Positions 9,826 to 20,100 of a stretch of DNA of 64,000 nucleotides are shown one piece after another. The translations under genes were made by a program, and so were the position numbers. Where the stretch lies: contig JAKZAP010000019.1 of NCBI GenBank assembly GCA_023053575.1, positions 4,712,001 to 4,776,000 of the forward strand, given 5' to 3'. The notes below the pieces were generated by a model that was given only the letters and a program-made list of their open reading frames with translations, made no database searches and had not been told where the DNA came from. The first letter of the stretch is position 1, and every line of letters begins with the position of its first letter. The stretch is from Branchinecta lynchi. Taxonomy: Eukaryota; Arthropoda; Branchiopoda; Anostraca; Branchinectidae.

Positions 9826-12800
9826 GTGTTGCGAGAGCAACACTTTGGTTTTGTCCTCGTTTTTTTTTTTTTTTTTTTTTTTTCCTATGACTCCGATTTC
9901 ATTTTATTCCTGGTAACTGAGAAGGGTCTAACCTGTGCGGTTTTTACGGAAAGTGTGGACCTTAGGCCGGATTGATGAATATGACATTACATTTTGGAAA
10001 GCTCCGTAGAACTCTTGCCTGGGGCCAATAAGGATGGTTTTTGCTTGTCATCGAGCCAGAGCCTACGGTTTGCGAAGTGAAGTGGAGTTGTATAGCCTAT
10101 GTCAGAGAGGACTATCTGAAGTTGTGTAGCGAACCTTTCGTTTCATCAAAAGATGTTTCTGCTTTCCAGTGGAAAGCTCCGTTCTAGCACGCAAGCAGGC
10201 AGGCACCAGTTTCAAATTGAAGATGGACTAAAATCTATAAGTGTTAAATATATGCGGCAGTTACCCGGCCCCACAGCCAACATATCTTCTTTGAGTGATG
10301 AATAGAAAAATCTACAGAGACCAAAAAGTGGCTTTTTCCCACGGGTCCGAAAGTGCTGCCATCTATTGTTTCTGTCCATGTCTGCGACGATTTCAGCTGA
10401 GTTTATAATTTTTTTTTTTTGCACTTTGGTTTGTGGTAGAGTAACGGTATCAGATGAGCCTCTTAAACTTTAAAAGTTCTCTCATTGCTAAAGAAACTAG
10501 AGCTTATCCTTTGCTCCTTTCTAAGTCGTGACGTTAGAAAGTTGGCCTACGGCAAAAAAGTCAACTTTTGAACTAAGACAGGTAGAATTTTTTTTTCGAC
10601 GGCAATCGATAGCCACTGATGAGCTGATCAAAGTATATGTCATCCATTTTTTGGTACAAAAATTCCTTCATGAGATACACCAGTTTGAAAATTTCAAAGG
10701 GGTTGACAACTTCATAGTAAGGTACATTGAAACCAAAAATAGGCGATACCAGTTATGATACATATAGGGGACTTTTAAGCAACAGTCGACTGTTAGCCCA
10801 TAATCATCTTCGGTAATGAGGGGTTTGCAGCTTTTGCTAGTTGGTATACCTGTTATTTGTTTCCGGTGTATTCGATGGTAAGAACAATTTGGTTCCCAAC
10901 GGTAAGATATGATGCAAGGGACTTGTAAGTAATAATCGGCTGTTATGCTACAATCATCTTCTGCGATGATGGGTTTGCAGCTTTTGCTAGCTGGTGTACC
11001 CATTATTTGTTTCCGGTTAGCTTAATGTATATCACGGGAGAGGGACTTGTAAGTAGGAATCGATTCACGAGGGGCTAGGAATTTTTGCAAATGGGGTGCA
11101 AATTGTATTCGATTTATATAAATCTGACGGTAAGAAATTTTGTATCGATGGTCTATCGCTGTAACCTAGGATTTACGTAGGTTTACGCATAATGTAAAAC
11201 AAGGTAGTTTCGTAATAATTAATAGTGTCATCTATAGTATTTTAATTACGGATAGCTTTCTAATGCCAACTAGATTATGTAAGATATTGTTCTAAGTTTT
11301 CATCCGTCACGATGTCTACGATTGAAAAGGGTAAAGTACAACTGACTGCAAAGTAAATTTAGTCCCTTCTTCCTATATTATTTTGTTGTTGTTTTTACAA
11401 CGCTGAAGAATACCTTTTGATCATATGATTAATTTTTTTAGAACATCCCGTTTAAAAAGCTTATGCTATAATCATCTTCAGCGATGAGGGGCTTGCAACT
11501 TTTGATAGCTGGTATATCCATTATTTGTTTCCGGTGAATTTGATGTCAATCACGGGAGACGGACTTGTAAGTAAGAATCGGTTCACGAGGGGCTAGAAAT
11601 TTTTGAAAATTGGTGCACATTGTATTCGATTTCTGTAAATATGACAGTAAGAAATTTTGTATCAATGGTCTATCGCTATAACCTAGGATTAACTGTTAAC
11701 GCAACGGGTACAAACGATACGGTAATGTAAAACAATAAGGTAATTTTGTAATAATTAATAGTGTCATCTATGGTATTTTAATCCTGAAAAGTTACGGATA
11801 GCTTTATAATATCAACTAGATTATTTAAGATATTGTTCCAAGTTTTCATCCGTCACGATATCTACGATTGAAAAGGATAAAGTTCAACTTCGACGGCAAT
11901 CGATAGCCGCTGATGAGCTGATCAAAGTATATGACATCCATTTTTTGGTAAAAAATTCCTTTATGAGATACACCAGTTTGAAAGGGTTGACAACTTCAGT
12001 AGTAAGGTACACACTGAAATCAAAAATAGGCGATACCAGTTGTGAGACATTTAGGGGACTTGTACGCGACAGGCGACTGTTAGCTCATAATCATCTTCGG
12101 CAATGAGGGGTTTGCAGCTCTCGCTAGTTGGCGTACCTGTCATTTGATGAACAATTTGGTTCCCAAATGTAAAACATGCAAGGGACTTGTAAGTAATAAT
12201 CGGCTGTTATGCTACACAAATCTTCAGCGATGAGGGGTTTGTAACTTTTGCTAGTCGGTGTACCCGTTATTTTTATCCGGTGAACTTGATGTCTATCACG
12301 GGAAAGGGACTTGTCAGTAGAATCGGTGCACGAGGGGCTAGAAATTTGTGCAAATTGTTGCACGTTGTATTCGATTTATATAAATCTGACAGTAAGAAAG
12401 TTTGTATCGTTGGTCTATCGCTGTAACCTAGGATTTACTGTTAACGCAACGGGTACAAACGATACTGTAATGTAAAACAAGGTAGTTTTGTAATAATTAA
12501 TAGTGTCATCTATGGTATTTTAATCCTAAAAAGTTACGGATAGCTTTATAATACCAACTAGATTATATAGGATATTATTCCAAGTTTTCATCCGTCACGA
12601 TGTCTACGATTGAAAAGGATAAAGTTCAACTGACTGCAAAGTCAATTTAGTCCCTTTTTCCAATATGCTTTTGTTGTGGTTAGGGCAATCGATAGCCCTT
12701 GAAGAGCTGATCAAAATATATGCCATCCATTTTTTTGAACAAAAATCCTTCATGAGATAAACCAGTTTGAAAGTTTCAAGGGGTTGACAACTTCAGGAGT

Positions 12801-13607
12801 AAGGTACACACTGAAACCAAAAATAGGCGATACCAGTTGTGAGACATGTAAGGGACTTGTAAGCAACAGTCGACTGTAAGCAACAGTCGACTGTTAGCTC
12901 ATAATCATCTTCGGCAACGAGGAGTTTGCAGCTTTTGCTAGTTGGTATACCTGTTATCTGTCTCAGGTGTATTCGATGGTAAGAACAATTTTGTTCCCAA
13001 TTCTAAGACATGCATGGGACTTGTAAGTAATAATCGGCTTTTATGCTATAATCATCTTCAGCGATGAGGGGTTTGCAACTTTTGATAGCTGGTGTATCCA
13101 TTATTTGTTTCCGGTGAATTTGATGTCAATCACGGGAGACGGACTTGTAAGATCGGTTCACGAGGGGCTAGAAATTTTTGAAAATTGGTGCACATTGTAT
13201 TCGATTTCTGTAAATATGACAGTAAGAAAGTTTGTATCGATGGTCTATCGCTATAACCTAGGATTAACTGTTTACGCAACGGGTACAAACGATACGGTAA
13301 TGTAAAACAATAAGGTAGTTTTGTAATAATTAATAGTGTCATCTATGGTATTTTAATCCTGAAACGTTACGGATAGCCTTCTTCCGATATTGTTTTGTTG
13401 TTGGTTTTACAACGTTAAAGCACAGCTTTTGATTATGTGATTATTCTTTTTAGAACATACCGTTTTAAAAGCTTCGATAAGTTGACAATTTCAGCATTTA
13501 ACCGACAGCGAAGAAACAAACCCAAAGTGTTGCTCTCGCAACACTTTAGCCGGCGAAGCCGGACAAAGGTTGCCGCAACACTTCACGTTGCCCGGGCAAC
13601 GTAGGTC
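9826..13607. mobile_element. 3.8 kb foldback element carrying tandem repeats
   Basis: Flanked by GCATT at 9821-9825 and 13608-13612; the outer flanks together reconstruct the family C sequence found uninterrupted elsewhere, so the insertion boundaries are firm. Near the ends lie inverted copies of GTGTTGCGAGAGCAACAC followed by TTTGG (9826-9848 plus; about 13527-13552 minus), each itself a hairpin. The right end adds further stem-loops (CCGGCGAAGCCGG, CGTTGCCCGGGCAACG). The body (10590-13500) is a higher-order tandem array. No transposase is visible, so it would depend on enzymes in trans. Confidence 0.65.
10590..13500. repeat. higher-order tandem array inside foldback
   Basis: Recurring blocks include CAATCGATAGCC (10605, 11897, 12688), GTTTGCAGCTTTTGCTAG (about 10825, 10974, 12925 and variants), TATCGCTGTAACCTAGGATT and AATAGTGTCATCTATGGTAT (about 11220, 11758, 12499, 13331). 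Spacing of the last block is roughly 540, 740 and 830 bp, so the large unit varies in length because of internal subrepeats of about 150 bp. No coding signal. Confidence 0.6.
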
Positions 13608-13612
13608 GCATT

Positions 13613-14400
13613 TTTGTCTACTTTGCGGTTAAGATAAACACTTTACGGCCGCTAGAAATCGGTTTGTAAGAAAAAACCTTGAGGCAAAAATTATCATAGG
13701 CCGATGGGGTCATGAAAACCTATCCTTTACTCAATATGCTGAATAATGAACACTCTGCAATTATGATGCACATTTTAAGGGGGCTAGAAATTCATTCGCA
13801 AGCATAACCCTTGGGGCCAAAAATGGTTTTGGACATTGGGGATATTGGTGATCCCTTGGTGCCATAAAAACAGTTATGTTGACAAAACATTTATGACGAG
13901 CAGTCTTAGAGCCTGTTTCATCATTATTTTCAAATATGATGAACCTGTGCAGAACTGGTGCGCGAACGGACGCCAAACTGCACAGAAAAAAGTGACATAA
14001 GTAGCGTTTTTGCAGACACAATGGTACCTATCTGATACCACGAAAGTCGTTTCTGTAGTTATTGAGTATCTGCTCAGCTACCGTGGTATACGTGAACAAA
14101 GTTTGGCATTTGTCCTGAGTGGATATGCATATTTTGGGGGGGATGACTTCTAAAAGCGAGAATACGATAATTGTCGTTTTCACGAAGCATCCGTAGTATC
14201 AGATACAATCGTAACTAAGGAATTCATTTGTAAGTAAAAGCCTTGAGTCAAAGATGATCATGGCCATGGGTCCTTGTAGATCATGAAAATGTGTCTTTTG
14301 GTCAAAGGTATTTTTTTTAATCACTTTGCGGTTACTCTGCGTACTCAAGGGGAATAGGAATTCATTTGTACGCAAAACCCTTAAGGCAAAAATGAGAAGC
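13613..14400. repeat. family C copies and GGTATCTGATACC repeats
   Basis: Right-hand half of the interrupted family C unit (CTTTGCGGTTAAGATAAACA and following GGGGTCATGAAAACC), a second C unit from 14215, and between them (14005-14215) the GGTATCTGATACC-type repeats seen at the window start. No gene. Confidence 0.5.
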
Positions 14401-14680
14401 ATCAGAGGCATGCACTCTTCCGAATTATCAAGTTTCATTAAGATCTGATCACTGGTTTGAAAGTTGTGCATGCTTCAAATATCCGGATTTCCTTCCCTCC
14501 ACCAAACCCCCCCCAAAATGGCGAGATGTTTGACGAGAGAACAAATATTCGGTTCTTTGCTAATACCGTAAGGAATGTTTATGAAGAATAAAGACTGATT
14601 GGTTGATTGACCGACAGACCGATCGACGGAAAAGTGGTCGGTATACGGCCCTTGGTGGCCGGAAGGCAAGTGCCATAAAA
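14400..14680 (+). repeat. family A fragment
   Basis: Carries CAAGTTTCATTAAGATCTGATCAC, TCCGGATTTCCTTCC, then GACCGACAGACCGATCGACGG and a degraded terminal hairpin ending in CAAGTGCCATAAAAAC. A short, deleted copy. Confidence 0.55.
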
Positions 14681-15114
14681 ACTGTTTTTACAAAAACCGC
14701 AGAGCTTCGCGCCGATTCGGTTATTTTTTACCGACTGGCCAACAACATTGTGGGGGGGGGGGAGGCCTTGGCTGACAGTGAACAACAAGAGAGGGCAAGT
14801 TTGTATCAAGCAAACGCGGAACATTAGATTGGGAATAAGAGGTCCATATTTTCACACGGACTTTGACAGTGCCATATTTCTTTCTTTCCTGATGCACCCC
14901 AACCCACTGAATATTCAATATTTTCGACCTAAATAGACGGATATCCGCCCAAGAAATCCCAGAAAAATGCTGTTCCACGTTCCAATAGAAACGCACCTGG
15001 TCCTTCCCCGATATAAAAAATAGCACCTGGAACGACCAACCGAGAACCACTTCCCAATTCATCCGGCAGATAGACCATAGAGCGACGACAATCGAAATTC
15101 GTTCATTGAGATCC
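14681..15114. other. no gene recognised
   Basis: Left flank of the LTR element. Open minus-strand frames exist but show no motif. It is not the continuation of the RT pseudogene on the right flank. Confidence 0.35.
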
Positions 15115-15687
15115 TGTTACGAAGGGTTTTCATATCTTTATATTTATAGTTTTATCCTGGTTTACCCTTTAAACTCAAGTCAGATTTAAATCAACATCGT
15201 TCCCAAACCGTTTCAGTTCAGCCAAGATTTAAAAGGAAATATTGTTTCTGAATTCGGGATCAAGTCCTAACGTGAACGCTTAGAACTCGAGCGAGAGTTT
15301 GCGGTCAGAAAGGGAGGACTGCAGGGAGATCAGTGAAAGGAGAGCAAGGCGGATTTGACGTCAGAGAAATAGTCTATAAAAAGGCTTTTCTAGTCATTTT
15401 CGGGAGAGATAGTTGGAGATCATAACAGAGTGTGGTGAAGCTTGGAGGAGACAACACAAGAGTGAGTAAAGAACAATAAACGTGTCCTGAACCTGAACAT
15501 AGCTAGAACCGTACGAACACATCTACGCCTTCGATAAGACGCTACCGTGTCGAAAGACTATGTGATCAACTAAGTGAGCTGAAAGGAAGAGCCCTTCCTT
15601 TCAGGCCACTCTGTTGAGCGGACTATGGCTTAGGCAGAAGCCTACAACAGTAAACCCTAACATCACGACCTAAAACCTATTGTTTTA
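15115..15687 (+). repeat. 5' LTR
   Basis: Starts TGTTACGAAGGG and is matched by 29256-29824. It contains a TATA box (TATAAAA, 15375-15381) and a polyadenylation signal (AATAAA, 15475-15480), so U3 precedes about 15405 and the poly(A) site falls shortly after 15490. The right end is set by the last base shared with the other LTR and by the TGG of the primer-binding site two bases later. It does not end in a clear CA. Confidence 0.85.
15375..15381 (+). promoter_or_regulatory. LTR TATA box
   Basis: TATAAAA in the 5' LTR, about 95 bp before the AATAAA signal; conserved in the 3' LTR at 29513-29519. Confidence 0.7.
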
Positions 15688-15688
15688 A

Positions 15689-15706
15689 TGGTGCAGCGCT
15701 GGTTCT
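15689..15706 (+). promoter_or_regulatory. primer-binding site
   Basis: TGGTGCAGCGCTGGTTC begins with the TGG expected opposite a tRNA 3' CCA, two bases after the LTR. The matching tRNA was not assigned; a Ser-type acceptor stem is a possible partner. Confidence 0.6.
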
Positions 15707-16060
15707 AGCTTGTTCAGTTTCGGTTATATGTGTTAGGTTACTGTTATTTTAGTTTTGATTAGTATTTTGGCCTGTATATTTTCCTAGAGTTACGGTTTAT
15801 GGAATGAGCCCTATTTTTACCAAAATTCCTGAAGAGAATGAAGAACTGAATTTCGTTTTTATTTTTTATTTTTTTTTAAGAAATTGGATATTTAATATCG
15901 ATTTTTGGGGAGATTTACTATGAGTTTTGAACAATTATATAATGAAAAGTAATGATTAAATAAGTAGAGATAAGTAGAGATTTTAGCCGTTTTATTTTTT
16001 TTTTTAATTTCGGATTAATTGTAGATTCATTTTCTTTGGAAATTAACTACCGATAACAAA
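15707..16060 (+). other. retroelement leader
   Basis: AT-rich untranslated leader between primer-binding site and the first gag ATG. No packaging or splice signal can be assigned with confidence. Confidence 0.5.
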
Positions 16061-16669
16061 ATGACGTAACAACAAGACAAAGTGGGTAGCAAAATCTCTC
16101 TTGATACGCTCTGTAAAATTGCAACTCATGTAGCCTCTTTTGACGGGACGGGTGATGTTTTGGTCTTTTTGGACACATTGGGAAAACTGAGAAACTGGGA
16201 CGATAATATCAAAGATCCCGAGCTGGTTCGCTTAGCTTTTATGAAAACAACCGGTACCGCGGCAAACTTTCTAGCTGACAGCAAATTTGCAAGCTTTGAT
16301 ACGCTTAAGAAAAGCCTATACCAACAATTCAAGCATACTTCTAGAAAGGCAAAGCTGGTTCATGAAACGTTACTTTTGAATGAGGGAGAAGATCCATTTC
16401 CGTTTATCGAAAATCTGAAGCTTAAAGCTCTCCAGTTGATGGGTTTTGACGAAATGCCAGACGCGGACGATGAGGGATTTTACAACTTACTGAAAAATCT
16501 CCTCCTCGAAAGCCTCAGTCCTACACTAGGAATGAGGGTAGTGGCTAGATGTCCGAAAACATTTGACGAGTCGATAGATATCCTTATAAACGACTATCGG
16601 GCACGGGAATTCGCAAAGTCAAAAACTTCTCGGTCACTGTCAACTATTGCCCAGGCTAGTAGCGTCTAG
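16061..16669 (+). pseudogene. gag: gag capsid region with stop at codon 3
   Basis: The only ATG in a good context (AACAAAATGACG, 16061) is followed in frame by TAA at codon 3; the frame then stays open to the TAG at 16667-16669. About 195 residues after the stop resemble retrotransposon gag capsid: an FDGTGDVLVFLDTL start, LAFMKTTGTAANFLADS, and LKKSLYQQF with following helices. Capsid proteins of this class assemble the particle that packages element RNA. Either the TAA is an inactivating mutation or translation starts at a non-AUG codon downstream (GTG at 16082). The frame closes before the zinc knuckles, which lie in the +1 frame. Confidence 0.7.
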
Positions 16670-17153
16670 TCCAGTATCAGGAAGTGGTCAGAAAAATGTC
16701 ACTAACGAAACCAAAGATTTCCATTTGAACAAAAGAAACGGTCGGGAATCTTTTAGAAGATTTGATAAGAAAACAGGCACTACTGTTTTCTCTCGTTCGG
16801 GTGAGAATTTTAACAGAAACCCAAGACATTTTTCTCACCAAAGGGAAGTTTTCGACAGTGGGAGGAGAAACTTTGACCGTCCGGGTGAATTTAGAGGGAG
16901 AGCTTCTAGGAGTGTTAGCAGGGAAAGGTCACGGGGCAAGGAAATGCGTAAATGTTACAGATGTGGAAACGACGGCCACATCGCAAGGGATTGCAGGGTT
17001 TTGTGTCAAATATGTCGTAAACCGGGCTATCACGAAAAAGACTGCCCGAACAACAGATCAACCGTGAAAGTCTGTTATAATTGCGGCAAACCGGGCCATT
17101 TCAGCCGAGCGTGCAGGCTACCCGAAAATTTCCGAAATTTAAACTTGAAGTAG
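16647..17153 (+). CDS. gag: gag nucleocapsid region, three CCHC zinc knuckles
   Basis: Continues gag in the +1 frame, overlapping the capsid frame by about 23 nt and lacking its own ATG near the start. It is Arg/Ser/Asn-rich, with SRSVSRERSRGKEMRK just before three CX2CX4HX4C knuckles (16953-17115): CYRCGNDGHIARDC, CQICRKPGYHEKDC and CYNCGKPGHFSRAC. Such knuckles bind element RNA. The +1 relation to capsid may be an indel or programmed shifting; a single-base indel is simpler. The frame ends in TAG at 17151, just after a set of slippery heptamers leading to pol in the -1 frame. Insect errantiviruses usually lack zinc knuckles, so this supports a different lineage. Confidence 0.75.
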   Translation: MPRLVASSPVSGSGQKNVTNETKDFHLNKRNGRESFRRFDKKTGTTVFSRSGENFNRNPRHFSHQREVFDSGRRNFDRPGEFRGRASRSVSRERSRGKEMRKCYRCGNDGHIARDCRVLCQICRKPGYHEKDCPNNRSTVKVCYNCGKPGHFSRACRLPENFRNLNLK

Positions 17154-20100
17154 GATGTACGAGTTCTTTTGCGCGCCCTTCTGTGCATCCTGATGTAAAT
17201 AGTTTAAGGGACAATCATTTTATTGCTACGTGTTTCGGTTCGTGTAATGGCATTAGTTGTGATGTATTGCCATATTGCGAAGTTCGTATTTCCGGTATCC
17301 CCGTTCAAGCGTTAGCAGATACAGGCGCATCGGTATCGTTGGTCAGTTTAGATTTGTATTTTCAGTTGCCTAAGGTAGTTAGAGACGTTTTAGTTAAGGG
17401 TGGTGGCGACGTAAGTAGCGCCACCGGGCATAGCATGGGCATTTTTGGCAGTATTACCGAGACGATTCATATTAACGGCAGTGACTATAAAGAGACATTT
17501 TTGGTGAGTGAGAAATTAAGGGTACCTATGATACTTGGTTATGGGTTCCTGAAAACTCATGATTTGGTTGTCGATGCAAAACATGACAAATTGGTAAAAA
17601 GGAATTCTAGGGAGTGTTGTCACACCCTTAATTTCCACAACAACCAAACAACAAGAAAAAGTGAGATTCTTAAAGTACCAAGGACACAAAGTGACTGTAT
17701 GGTAACTGAACCCTATAAGGTAAGGCAACAACCTTATTGCTTTTTAGGTGGGGCTAATACAGAACAACAGTGTACAACAACAACAAACAACACTTCGTTT
17801 CAACTTGATACAGTACCATGCACTACCAGCAACAGTTGTTGTTGTTTAGAACAACATTATAGGGGTATTGGTTCGAGACCAAACCATACATCAGAACAAC
17901 GTTGTTACTTCTCTGGTGGTGCTCAGACGGAACAACAGTGTGCAACAACAACAAACAACATTTTGTTTCAACATGATACAGTACCATGTATTACCAGCAA
18001 CGGCTGTTGTTGTTTAGCACAACAACAATATAGGGGTATTGGTTCGAAACCAAACCGTACATTAGAACATCATTGTTACTTTTCAGGGGATGCTCACATC
18101 GAACAGCGGTGTACACCAACAACAACGATGACCTTATGCCGTTGTGGCTCAACCTCATGTGCTATCAGTTGTTGTAGTACTATACAACAATCAACTAAGA
18201 TAGCAGGTAGTGGTTCAATTCCATACCAAATACCCAGCTGTAGTGATAGCAGTTTATGTAAAGATGAGTTAACTAAACCGATTACTTTTTCAGGATTTGA
18301 AAAGTGTAGCATGGCTCAACCAAATGCAACAAGAGTGCAAGACAGTAGCTGTTGCAGCCGACAACAACAACCAACTGGTGGTAGCCCAGTTGCAAACAAC
18401 AACCATCTATACTTGCGTAAACAACAAGAAGACTCAACGAGTAGTGGCCTCGTGGCAAATAATCGAGTTTGTAATAAAGAACAGTTAACCCAAGATTATA
18501 CTCTTTCAGGTAATCAACATGAAGAAGCAAATAAGAGAATTCATAGGCTACAACTCATCAATGCTACAAACATCCCAGCAAAGACCATCAAGCGCATCTT
18601 ACTCACCACAGCAAGAGGTCCTGTCGACACAGATAGCATGTTCCTTGTAACACCTACCCAAGAGCTGGAGACAAGACTCCCTGACCTAGTACTACCAGAG
18701 CAGCTGATCACAACACAAGATGGCGTGTTCCACATTTACATCGAGAACCACACAGATGAATCACTGAAGATTCCTAGATTCTTCATGGCCAATGCGGTTA
18801 GCTGGGTTCCCGAACCACAGGTATGTATGAACCTAACTGGACACACATCTGAAGATCAGGTATCGGTAGCAGAAATAAAACCCCTGGTAGGTGATGAAGT
18901 AATGACATTTTTGAACATGTTCAAACTGGAACACTTGGCGAACAATTCTGCCAGGTTGAAGAAAGTTCAGCAACTACTCTTGAACAATCATGATGTTTTT
19001 GCTAAAAACGACTTTGACCTGGGTACATGCGACATGGAGCCTTTTGTTATCGATGTAGGGGATGCGCCACCGAAAAGGATTCGTCCGTATCGCATACCTG
19101 TTCATCTGGAACCTATAGCCAAGGCTGAAATCGATCGCATGCTTGCATGTAAGGTTATCGAGCCTGCTTCTTCACCTTGGCTAGCACCACTTCTTTTGGT
19201 CGGAAAGAAAGACGGCAGCTACCGAGCTGTCACTGATTTCCGCAGTTTGAACAACGTAACAGTCAATGATGAGTTTCCTTTGCCCCATATCGCGGCAATA
19301 CTTGACAAGCTTCATGGCAAAAAGATATTCTCAGTCCTTGACTGCCTCTGCGGGTATTGGCAAATGACTATCGATCCAGATAGCCGTAAATACACTGGGT
19401 TTTCAGCTCCAGGGTTAGAACAGTTCGTCTACGTCAAACTAGCTTTCGGTCTTAAGAACGCACCTGCTGCTTACAGCCGCATTATGTACCGGATCCTTAA
19501 GCACCTCTTTCACGATGGTGTTGAGGTATACTTGGACGACGTCATCAATGCGTCTAACGACGAGGATTCTCATATTGAACTGTTAGCAAAAGTGTTTGCA
19601 GCTCTTCGTAAAGCTGGTCTTAAGCTCAAAGCTAAGAAGTGTGACTTCTTTAAAGAGGAGGTCATCTTCTTAGGTCACCGCGTCGACAGCAACGGCATTC
19701 GGCCTGATCCTAACAAGCTCAGTGCCGTGCAAAACCTTGCTTATCCTAAAAACTTGGGCAAACTGCGTTCTGCTATCGGTTTGTTTTCCTACTTCAGGAA
19801 ATTCATTGCTCAGTTCTCTGCTATCGCGTCACCAATGATCAAGCTGACCAAGAAGGACGTACCCTTCCAGTTTGAGGAAGAACAAAGGCTGGCCTTCGAG
19901 CAACTACGATCTAAGTTGTTAGAAGAACCCATCCTAGGTCTTCCAGACTTATCTTCATCGGCCAGCCCGATGAAGGTCTATTGTGATGCCAGTTCCAAGG
20001 CATGTGGTGGTTTCTTGACACAGATACAAGACAATCGGCAGAGAGTCCTTCAATATACGTCTCGTACCTTCAACCAGGCTGAACTTAAGCATTCAGCAAT

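Noticed and set aside
17081..17083. TTG at 17081 as the pol start codon
   Set aside because: The position merely follows a stop in that frame; overlap with gag and the slippery heptamers point to frameshifting instead.
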